From a virus, in the IMG/VR virus record IMGVR_UViG_3300030107_001164, positions 1 to 28,494 of that record: DNA of 28,494 nt, one strand, 5' to 3'. The position numbers and the translations under genes were made by a program. Numbering within the stretch: the first letter of the stretch is position 1; each line of letters starts with the position of its first letter. Shown here piece after piece: positions 23,433-28,494 of this stretch. A model generated the notes under the pieces. That model saw only the letters and a list, made by a program, of their open reading frames with translations. It ran no database searches and had not been told where the DNA came from.

Positions 23433-23832
23433 CGTCTTCCTCTTCTTCAGCACTTAACGGCTGATTCTGTACGTCATATAACGATACTAAGCGACCATCT
23501 GGACCCATGTAAAAGCAACCAGTGTCCCTTATCTTTGAATAATCATCTTGGAGTAGTTCTATAAATGCACCCACCAACTGCTGACAAGTTCCTGCCTCTA
23601 ATACTGCTTTGTGTAGGTCTGACTGCGCTGCAGCAACTGAGGCTATCCTTTCAGCCTCATCAAACTCCCACACCACCTCATGTGTTGTATCAGCCTCATC
23701 CTCTAGGTACTCCATAGCGTGTATTGATCGCTGCTCTAATACCTTCATTCTTGCTAGAAGCATAGGAAGGTAATCCTTAGCCACTCTACGTAGTGGCATA
23801 TAGAACTTATCTCTTGCTGTTAAAGCTGGCAT
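23398..23832 (-). CDS. Acidic hypothetical protein downstream of the Fur-box promoter
   Basis: I start at the ATG at 23832 (MPALTARDKFYMPL); a GTG at 23841 is in frame. The 144-residue product has a helical body (about 10-90) with a Leu/Met/Arg-rich first half, a CQQLVGAFIELLQDDYSKIRDTGCFYMGPDGRLVSLYD segment, and a very acidic tail (EEEEDDGEEEEG). I do not recognise the family. The 280 bases upstream hold two Fur-like boxes around a TATAAT element, and no ordinary ribosome-binding site is next to its ATG. It and the small charged gene behind it are the only genes placed to be controlled by those boxes. Confidence 0.65.
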   Translation of the reverse strand: MPALTARDKFYMPLRRVAKDYLPMLLARMKVLEQRSIHAMEYLEDEADTTHEVVWEFDEAERIASVAAAQSDLHKAVLEAGTCQQLVGAFIELLQDDYSKIRDTGCFYMGPDGRLVSLYDVQNQPLSAEEEEDDGEEEEGLQSL

Positions 23833-23858
23833 ACTTAACACAATACCCTAATTACAAT

Positions 23859-23874
23859 TTAGCTCATCACCTCC
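23859..23874 (-). other. Strong Shine-Dalgarno before a two-codon mini-ORF
   Basis: Minus-strand GGAGGTGAT (plus 23866-23874) is a nine-base perfect complement to the 3' end of bacterial 16S rRNA. The only start right after it is ATG-AGC-TAA (23867-23859). The next gene's ATG is 34 bases from the site, too far for normal use. It may be a leader element or ribosome stand-by site. Confidence 0.5.
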
Positions 23875-23948
23875 AATACTAATGTGTGGGTCGTGATAGT
23901 ATTTCCAGAATCTTTTGAAATTATGTTGATTTCTATTATTTCCTTATT

Positions 23949-24020
23949 GATAATGATTCTCATTATCATTTATTATATTAAGATTTATGATCCTCATTAT
24001 TGATAATGATTCTCATTCTC
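23949..24020 (-). promoter_or_regulatory. Tandem Fur boxes flanking a promoter
   Basis: GATAATGATTCTCATTATC (23949-23967) matches 17 of 19 bases of the classical Fur box, and GATAATGATTCTCATTCTC (24002-24020) matches 16 of 19. Their starts are 53 bases apart, five helical turns. A third TGATCCTCATTAT core lies between them at 23988-24000. On the minus strand a perfect TATAAT (plus 23972-23977) sits between the boxes. With a start near 23965, box 1 would cover -2 to +17 and box 2 about -55 to -37, a textbook repressor layout. No good -35 is visible. Binding by the host Fur protein is inferred. Confidence 0.6.
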
Positions 24021-24036
24021 AATAAGTATTGACAAG

Positions 24037-24061
24037 AAAAAAGCTCTAAATTAATAGAGCT
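24037..24061 (-). terminator. Intrinsic terminator after the GP88-like gene
   Basis: On the minus strand AGCTCTA/TAGAGCT (plus arms 24055-24061 and 24042-24048, 6-base loop) is followed by six T residues. It lies 55 bases past the stop of the GP88-like gene and insulates it from the Fur-box promoter. Confidence 0.75.
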
Positions 24062-24115
24062 ATTTAAATAATAAGATTAGAACAAATAAGGTAAGAGCTA
24101 TATAACACATAGGCT

Positions 24116-24826
24116 CTAAGTCTCTTTAAATACAACTATATTTTCTCTATTATGTTTGCTACATTCTCTGCATTGATTACAGTTACTTTCTTTATATGAA
24201 TGAGGACAAGGGAACAGTTCAACAGTTCCCTCTTTAGTTGTTAACGTTGCTTTTCTTCCTTGGTTTATCTCTTGATCTACTGCAAAGTTAAATAGTTTTG
24301 TATTGGTTAACGCTACATCATGACCATCAAAATATAATTTAGCCGCTGTTCGGCTGTTCTCAGCTGATACATTGATAACAAAGTTCTCAGTACTCCATTC
24401 TTTAACAACTGCAAGATTATATTCTCTATGTTTAGGGTCGCTATGTAAATGAGTATAAGTAAAAGCTTTTGCTCTTGCGTCTTGAGTAGCTATTAATAGT
24501 TTAGTTAAAGCATCAGTGCTAATCTTTCTTTCATCATTCTTATAGGTCACTGAAGGTAGGTCACCAGAAACATTTAATCTTAGTAGGCTATTAGGTCTTA
24601 ACTCTGATATTTCTTTTAATAGTTTGTCTAAGTCATAACCTCTTGAGCCTTCAGTTACTTTCTTTGCATGAAGTGCTTGTCTTCCTCTCTTTGCGTAGCA
24701 TTTAGAATGTAATGGGCAATGTTTAGAACAGGTCAACCAGCTGCTAGTAGTAGCTGAGACAAGCTTAAGCTTTTCACCTGATGTAAGCTTATGGTTGCTT
24801 GTCATTTCGGTTAGTTTATATTTCAT
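24116..24826 (-). CDS. Cys-rich phage protein, possibly GP88/DUF7227-like
   Basis: This 236-residue protein has two Cys clusters: SWLTCSKHCPLHSKCYAKRG near the start (C33, C37, C43) and CPHS...CNQCREC near the end (C207, C216, C219, C222). Between them is a mixed alpha/beta body with RLNVSGDLPS, AFTYTHLHSD and FVINVSAENS strands that looks like a barrel. The CP...CYA start and Cys-rich end recall the phage 'gene product 88' family. Their chemistry is unknown; an iron-sulfur or zinc site is plausible. It begins 3 bases after the small gene upstream and ends before a terminator, so it closes the operon that starts at 25669. Confidence 0.6.
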   Translation of the reverse strand: MKYKLTEMTSNHKLTSGEKLKLVSATTSSWLTCSKHCPLHSKCYAKRGRQALHAKKVTEGSRGYDLDKLLKEISELRPNSLLRLNVSGDLPSVTYKNDERKISTDALTKLLIATQDARAKAFTYTHLHSDPKHREYNLAVVKEWSTENFVINVSAENSRTAAKLYFDGHDVALTNTKLFNFAVDQEINQGRKATLTTKEGTVELFPCPHSYKESNCNQCRECSKHNRENIVVFKET

Positions 24827-24829
24827 TTT

Positions 24830-24988
24830 TTACTGCCTCTTTAATAAATCTGAATGCCTTCTGTCCTGCCAGTCTTGAGCAAATGAAGTGATAGTTTGAT
24901 TTAACTTTTCATCCGACCATTTGTACTGTTGAGCTGCTTCCTTAATGATTTCTAGACCTGCTAGAAAGTCGGTTGATCTATTCATCAT
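24830..24988 (-). CDS. Small hypothetical protein (51-52 aa)
   Basis: The frame starts at ATG-ATG (24988/24985), overlapping the stop of the gene upstream by 11 bases, and ends TAA three bases before the next ATG. The product is a two-helix, Gln/Lys/Asp-rich chain (FLAGLEIIKEAAQQYKW, then LNQTITSFAQDWQDRR). Tight coupling to both neighbours and balanced composition support coding. No family is recognised. Confidence 0.6.
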   Translation of the reverse strand: MMNRSTDFLAGLEIIKEAAQQYKWSDEKLNQTITSFAQDWQDRRHSDLLKRQ

Positions 24989-25103
24989 CGGTAAAGTCCT
25001 CATAATCTGGAATTAATAGGGTAGGTTCTTCATATATGTTGAATCCTACACATAAGCCATCACTGTTATAAACAAAGTAATGAGGGTTTAAGATTTCTTT
25101 CAT
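24978..25103 (-). CDS. Small acidic hypothetical protein (41 aa)
   Basis: The frame begins at 25103, overlapping the upstream stop as ATGA, and ends just inside the next gene. The 41-residue product has aromatic residues in its first half (NPHYFVYNSDGLCVGF) and an acidic tail ending DYEDFTDDE. Small acidic early proteins of phages often mimic DNA or bind host enzymes, but there is no direct evidence for that here. Confidence 0.55.
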   Translation of the reverse strand: MKEILNPHYFVYNSDGLCVGFNIYEEPTLLIPDYEDFTDDE

Positions 25104-25669
25104 GATCTACCACCATTTAATAGTCTTAACTGAGGGTTAACAGCATCTGCCATTCTCTTTATAAACTCTAGATACTTATTCCTTTTAGTTGCTTCATTAG
25201 CTATCTTTACCAAGTCACCTTTAACTATTGGTCTTGTGTTCCATGCTGGTATTGGTGCTTGATGCTGCTTGACTGGCTCAGTAGTTAAAACCTTAGTAGG
25301 TAATGGATTCAATAAAGGCTTTAGTCTTCCTTTAACTATTACCTCCCATAAGTCGTCAGACTGTTCGCATAGATCAAGCGCTGATCCTTGTTCATAACCT
25401 GTTTTAATAAATTTAAATGTCTTATAACATTTAATAGATCTTGAATTATTATGTTTCTTTTTAACTGTTGATAAAGCACTATTTGTAATTTTTATGCTTG
25501 ATCCTGGTATTGATGGGAACCAATCATAAATAAGTTTAGCCTCATCAAATGATCTAAAGGTAGCTAATAGAATAAAGGCGTCTTTATCCATTGGACCTTT
25601 AAGCATTAATTGATAAGTGTCATGCTCAATAGCATCATGTGCTATGCGTCTTTGTTTTACTTGAGACAT
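25100..25669 (-). CDS. Hypothetical protein, first gene of the putative early operon
   Basis: This 189-residue protein is mixed alpha/beta and basic. The N-terminal half contains YQLMLKGPMDKDAFILLATFRSFDEAKLIYDWFP, which looks like a small beta-alpha-beta unit. The middle is basic (VKKKHNNSRSIK), and the C-terminal part is a helix-rich KIANEATKRNKYLEFIKRM. I do not recognise the family. It is the first of four overlapping minus-strand genes (25669-24116) that follow a 308-base non-coding stretch. That makes it a candidate early gene if the genome ends meet in that stretch. Confidence 0.65.
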   Translation of the reverse strand: MSQVKQRRIAHDAIEHDTYQLMLKGPMDKDAFILLATFRSFDEAKLIYDWFPSIPGSSIKITNSALSTVKKKHNNSRSIKCYKTFKFIKTGYEQGSALDLCEQSDDLWEVIVKGRLKPLLNPLPTKVLTTEPVKQHQAPIPAWNTRPIVKGDLVKIANEATKRNKYLEFIKRMADAVNPQLRLLNGGRS

Positions 25670-25977
25670 TAGAAAAGATTTGAAAGGGACTTACTCATAT
25701 TGCTTATAGACTGTGAGTAAACAAGTAGTCTAGTTATATTTATTTATATTTATTGATTGTTGTTAATAATCTCAGTTGGTCGTGTGCCTATACACATAAA
25801 TAAAAAAAAAACAAGCATTTCGGGACAGTCTGGAAGCCGTCACATTGCATTTCCTATACCACATGACAGGTCGAAATTTTCAGACACTATGCCAGTAAAA
25901 AAATCGCACACCCCCCAGGGGGTTTTTGACCGCCAACATATACGTACTTGGACTTAAAAATTAGCAACAAAAATATT
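25670..25977. other. Non-coding stretch, possible genome-end junction
   Basis: No convincing gene is present. The part next to the 25669 gene (25725-25770) is very AT-rich, with TATTTATTTATA-type runs and an A10 tract at 25801-25810. The part from about 25820 to 25945 is noticeably more GC-rich than its surroundings and ends in a terminator-like hairpin. The position between the end of the packaging genes and the start of early genes is where linear T7-like genomes have their terminal repeats. I see no repeat of this segment elsewhere in the window. Confidence 0.45.
25910..25927. terminator. Candidate two-way terminator
   Basis: ACCCC/GGGGT (25910-25914 and 25919-25923, loop CCAG) is followed by T residues on the plus strand. 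On the minus strand it is followed, after six bases, by a T7 run (plus 25897-25903). It would stop late transcription coming from the terminase and HNH genes. Confidence 0.5.
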
Positions 25978-26199
25978 TCAAGCTTTATTTCTAGACCTAT
26001 TAGCACTTTCAGAAGTCACTCTAAGGTTAGACAGCTTATTATCCCTTGGATTACCGTTTTTATGGTCTATATCACCTTTAGGTTTATAACCTAACTGTTT
26101 AGTTTTAGCTCTACGTGCTTTATTTCTACTACTTCTATTAGCTACCTGTTCAGGTTTACCTTGGTAATTGTCGTATTCTTTACGATAATTTCTAGCCAT
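25978..26199 (-). CDS. Small HNH endonuclease next to the terminase
   Basis: This 73-residue basic protein has the HNH core IDHKNGNPRDNKLSNLRV (residues 44-61), with the catalytic His in DHKNGN and the structural Asn in NKLSNLR. The N-terminal half is Arg/Lys-rich and may bind DNA. Downstream position next to the large terminase recalls phages in which an HNH protein assists DNA packaging; a free-standing homing nuclease is the main alternative. It is separated from the terminase by 116 bases. Confidence 0.75.
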   Translation of the reverse strand: MARNYRKEYDNYQGKPEQVANRSSRNKARRAKTKQLGYKPKGDIDHKNGNPRDNKLSNLRVTSESANRSRNKA

Positions 26200-26216
26200 T
26201 GTTAGAAGTAGTGTAC

Positions 26217-26231
26217 GTATAGTACTTATAC
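26217..26231. repeat. Short palindrome upstream of the HNH gene
   Basis: GTATA-GTACT-TATAC is a 15-base dyad located 18 bases before the HNH start. It could be an operator or overlap a promoter, but nothing else supports it. Confidence 0.3.
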
Positions 26232-26268
26232 TAATTCATTCTAATGGACATCTCTAATAGGTCTTTCT

Positions 26269-26287
26269 AAAAATGCTTTCTTAAAGC
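26269..26287 (-). terminator. Weak terminator after the large terminase
   Basis: Minus-strand GCTTT-AAG-AAAGC followed by ATTTTT (plus 26269-26287) lies about 28 bases past the terminase stop. The stem is only 5 bp and AT-rich, so termination may be partial. Confidence 0.35.
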
Positions 26288-26315
26288 TTCTAATAAGCTT
26301 ATTGTAACAGACTAA

Positions 26316-28067
26316 TTAAATATCGTCTAACCAATTAGCTGCTCCAGAGGAAGCACTAGCAGCCTTCTGGAGGTCTTCAAAAGTCTTTGCATAGCCTAGA
26401 ACGCCTACGTTCAGACCACCTTCACCTTGAACAAATTTACGTTCTAATTCCCATCTTTCCCGTTCACGATTCTTAATAGCTTTTTGTTCAGTAAGGGCCA
26501 TATTTTCTGTAAAGTACTGCACAGCCATAGCTAGAGCATCTAGTCTGTCGTCATGTCTGATGGAATTTTTCTCTTTGGTAATTCTGGTCATTTGCCAAAA
26601 GAGTTGGTATTGCGATCTAGTTTCGCTTGGGTAGCACTCAGTGGAGGAAATATCTTTAGCGATTATGTCAGTGTCGATCATGAGCCTGTGTTGGTTCATA
26701 ACAGGTTCAAGGGTATCGATAATCCTAGCTTCTTTCTGTTTTGTATGTCTGACCTCTTCGACAGAGCATGGGTAGATAGTTCCAAGGTATCTTTTGAGAA
26801 GCTCACTGAACATTCCGAGTCCAAGGTTACTTTCAACCAATATCTCTTTAACCTTGTATTCCTTCGCAATGAGAGTGAGTTTTTTAAGGTTTGTTTCGCT
26901 ATAACCGCCCCTAAGACCGCCAGAGGCAAGGAGGAAGAGGTTACCATTCAAGTAAGCCACTACAGCATATCCAAGTTCATCACTTCCTTTTCCAGAAGGG
27001 TCGATAGCAAGTACAACCCCAGAGTATTTAATAAATTCAGACCCGATTTGTCCAGGTTTGTAAAAGAGATCACCGTGAAGCCCTACAGAAGGAAGATCTA
27101 AAGCTTTATCACCATTAGCACTCCAAATAACTCTGTCTGGACCTTCTTCTCTATTAAGTCTAAAGATACATAAATCTTGAAGTTTAAGAGGAAATCTTTC
27201 TTCATCAGAGAGGCTAATATCAAGAAGGAACTGGAGGTTAAACGTGGACCTACCAATGGATTCCTTTCGGGCTTCTAGTTCCTCCCAACCAAATCTACCT
27301 GAGTCAGTAGGGTGTCCTGCAAGAGTTTTATCGTTGTCTAAATCAGAAGCAATTTTAGGAGCTAACCGATTTTGATAATAGTCTTTACGTTTCTTAGCAG
27401 TAGGATAAATAGCAGGCCAGATTCTTGGAGAATAGCCAGCTAGTTCTAGTTTGGCGTAGATGCTGTCCTGCGTGTGGGGAGTGCCTAAGAAAACAATCTC
27501 TCCCCCAGGCTTTATAACGGAATCAAACTCTTTAATACTTTCTCTTAGTTTGTCTCTAATGAGTTGTGTTTCACAGCTTTGAGGAGTTTCTACATCATCA
27601 GCTACGATCAGATCTGCTCTAGACCCTGTGATTTGTCCGAAAATGCCGCTAGAACGAACGGAAGGGCTTTGATCGGGTTTAGATCCAAATACATCAAAAG
27701 CGACCTTAGAGAACCTCTGAGTGTCACTAGGGAAGAGATCCTGAACCATGAACCAGTTTCTAAGGAGATCATGGCAAAAGACACTAAAAGCGTCTGCACG
27801 GTCTTGTGCGGCTGATATGACCAATACCTTCGTGTCTGGGTCTTTACGCAGTCTCCAGAGCACGTAGCCTGCTGTGAGGAAGGATTTACCACAACCTCTA
27901 TAGGCCATAATAATTCTCCTGTTAGGACCGTTCTGAAGGTAATCAGCTAACTGGTACTGAACAGGAGTAGGACTGGGTAATCTTAAAAAGTGCCAGAGAT
28001 GAGTAGCAAAAACTGGAAAGCTACTGATCGCTTCCTTAATAATTTGTTTTTGAGTAGCATTAGGCAC
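26316..28067 (-). CDS. Terminase large subunit (DNA packaging ATPase and nuclease), gp19-like
   Basis: This 583-residue protein matches T7 gp19 (586). The N-terminal ATPase has Walker A AYRGCGKS (residues 55-62) and Walker B LIVADD (153-158), with a coupling motif FLGTPHTQD (193-201). The C-terminal RNase H-like nuclease has D356 (LAIDPSG), E412 (LVESNLG) and D510 in RHDDRLDALAMA (504-515). It translocates DNA into the procapsid through the portal and cuts concatemers into unit genomes. It overlaps the small subunit gene by 8 bases. In T7 it is close to the right genome end; here it is followed by the HNH gene and a non-coding stretch. Confidence 0.95.
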   Translation of the reverse strand: MPNATQKQIIKEAISSFPVFATHLWHFLRLPSPTPVQYQLADYLQNGPNRRIIMAYRGCGKSFLTAGYVLWRLRKDPDTKVLVISAAQDRADAFSVFCHDLLRNWFMVQDLFPSDTQRFSKVAFDVFGSKPDQSPSVRSSGIFGQITGSRADLIVADDVETPQSCETQLIRDKLRESIKEFDSVIKPGGEIVFLGTPHTQDSIYAKLELAGYSPRIWPAIYPTAKKRKDYYQNRLAPKIASDLDNDKTLAGHPTDSGRFGWEELEARKESIGRSTFNLQFLLDISLSDEERFPLKLQDLCIFRLNREEGPDRVIWSANGDKALDLPSVGLHGDLFYKPGQIGSEFIKYSGVVLAIDPSGKGSDELGYAVVAYLNGNLFLLASGGLRGGYSETNLKKLTLIAKEYKVKEILVESNLGLGMFSELLKRYLGTIYPCSVEEVRHTKQKEARIIDTLEPVMNQHRLMIDTDIIAKDISSTECYPSETRSQYQLFWQMTRITKEKNSIRHDDRLDALAMAVQYFTENMALTEQKAIKNRERERWELERKFVQGEGGLNVGVLGYAKTFEDLQKAASASSGAANWLDDI

Positions 28068-28314
28068 TTATATAAGATTTAACTTTAGACATATCTATTT
28101 CTGGAAGAGCTTCGATCATCTCTCCTATAGCAGATATATCACCATTCTTATCAAGAGTGATGCCTTGATCTTTAAGGAACTTAATAGCGTTAGCTAAATC
28201 AGAAGCTTTAACGTTTTCAGAGTTAAGCTGATCTACTAGCTTATTAGCAACTAAACGATGAAGAGCTTGAAGCTCAGTTTCAGTTGCCATTCCAACTTGT
28301 TTTCTTCTAGCCAT
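28060..28314 (-). CDS. Terminase small subunit (DNA maturase A), gp18-like
   Basis: This 84-residue protein is of the size of T7 gp18 (89). It contains the conserved segment ASDLANAIKFLKDQGITLDK (residues 37-56) and an N-terminal helix TELQALHRLVANKLVDQL. It recognises or organises the phage DNA for the large subunit, with which it overlaps by 8 bases. The start overlaps the preceding stop as TAATG. Confidence 0.85.
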   Translation of the reverse strand: MARRKQVGMATETELQALHRLVANKLVDQLNSENVKASDLANAIKFLKDQGITLDKNGDISAIGEMIEALPEIDMSKVKSYISA

Positions 28315-28487
28315 TAGACACCTTTCCCTTTGTATAGAGGTTTACCTGTAAGTTTATTAGTTTTACCAGCTTTATAACCTTGATAAGCAGGTGTATTAGC
28401 AGCTTTATCAGCAGGACTGACAATATACTGAGCTACTAAGTTTTTCTGCTTCTTAGGAGCTGGTTCGATACCTCTGTTGTTAGCCAT
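28314..28487 (-). CDS. Small basic hypothetical protein before the terminase genes
   Basis: The frame begins at the ATG at 28487, seven bases from the window edge, so its ribosome-binding site lies outside. The 57-residue product is rich in Lys, Ala and Gly (ANNRGIEPAPKKQKNLVAQY, then AYQGYKAGKTNKLTGKPLYK). It ends in a TAATG overlap with the small terminase. No membrane segment is present, so it does not look like the holin that T7 has before its small terminase. The family is not recognised. Confidence 0.6.
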   Translation of the reverse strand: MANNRGIEPAPKKQKNLVAQYIVSPADKAANTPAYQGYKAGKTNKLTGKPLYKGKGV

Positions 28488-28494
28488 TTTGTTA

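Noticed and set aside
23941-24020. Reading the repeated TGATTCTCATT cores as a CRISPR or replication iteron array
   Set aside because: Only three short copies at uneven spacing, best explained as Fur-box halves; no regular spacers.
25880-25900. A possible tRNA-like or attachment-site sequence near AGGTCGAAATTT
   Set aside because: It does not form a TPsiC arm or a cloverleaf with its surroundings, and no integrase is present in the window.
25757-25957. A 66-codon plus-strand frame in the non-coding stretch
   Set aside because: It runs through an A10 tract and the terminator hairpin, has no ribosome-binding site, and gives a low-complexity translation.
26280-26300. Two AAGCTT palindromes after the terminase
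   Set aside because: Six-base palindromes occur by chance in AT-rich DNA; only the weak stem/T-run next to them was kept.
26553-27101. A 182-codon open frame on the plus strand inside the large terminase gene
   Set aside because: It lies wholly opposite a gene with intact catalytic motifs; its translation is rich in Ser/Phe and shows no family features.

Overview
This window is about two thirds of a T7-like podovirus genome that almost certainly infects marine cyanobacteria (Prochlorococcus or Synechococcus). The T7 gene order is clear: single-stranded DNA-binding protein, endonuclease I, primase-helicase, DNA polymerase, exonuclease, then portal, scaffold, capsid, tail tube A, tail tube B and internal virion proteins. 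The cyanobacterial link rests on a high-light-inducible (HLI) protein, a cyanopodovirus-style two-subunit ribonucleotide reductase, a MazG-like pyrophosphohydrolase, and a candidate glutamine riboswitch of the 'downstream-peptide' type followed by a tiny YRG peptide. The DNA is AT-rich and tightly packed, and many neighbouring genes overlap by a few bases (TAATG or ATGA).

Nearly everything is on the minus strand, so the genome reads from high to low coordinates. At 28487-26316 lie a small basic protein, the small terminase (gp18-like) and the large terminase (gp19-like). In T7 these sit at the right end of the genome. At 26199-23271 come an HNH protein and several small unknown genes, with non-coding stretches at 25977-25670 and 24115-23833. 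If the sequence is continuous here, this is the joined right/left genome end plus the early region. It contains no single-subunit RNA polymerase gene and no integrase. The non-coding stretch at 24115-23833 holds a terminator and two near-consensus Fur boxes that flank a TATAAT element.

A short plus-strand cassette at 22391-23296 runs against everything else. It has a promoter, a secreted outer-membrane-barrel-like protein, a small Cys-containing protein, HLI, a second promoter, the riboswitch with a 13-residue peptide, and an intrinsic terminator. It looks like an independently transcribed host-derived cargo unit.

From 22294 down to 12451 lies the metabolic and replication block: SSB, endonuclease I, a cytosine-methyltransferase-like protein whose ribosome-binding site is inside a hairpin, primase-helicase, a small overlapping ORF, DNA polymerase, an endonuclease VII-like resolvase, 5'-3' exonuclease, a DUF3310 protein, MazG-like, RNR alpha and beta, and a basic coiled-coil protein. 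Together they break down host DNA, recycle nucleotides, make dNTPs and replicate and resolve phage DNA. From 12450 to 1 lies the virion block: two small proteins, portal, a small gene, scaffold, capsid (followed by a terminator placed like T7 T-phi), tail tube A, tail tube B, and gp14-, gp15- and gp16-like ejection proteins. The last is cut by the window edge. Tail fibre and lysis genes are not in the window. All function calls come from reading translations by eye; no database search was run.
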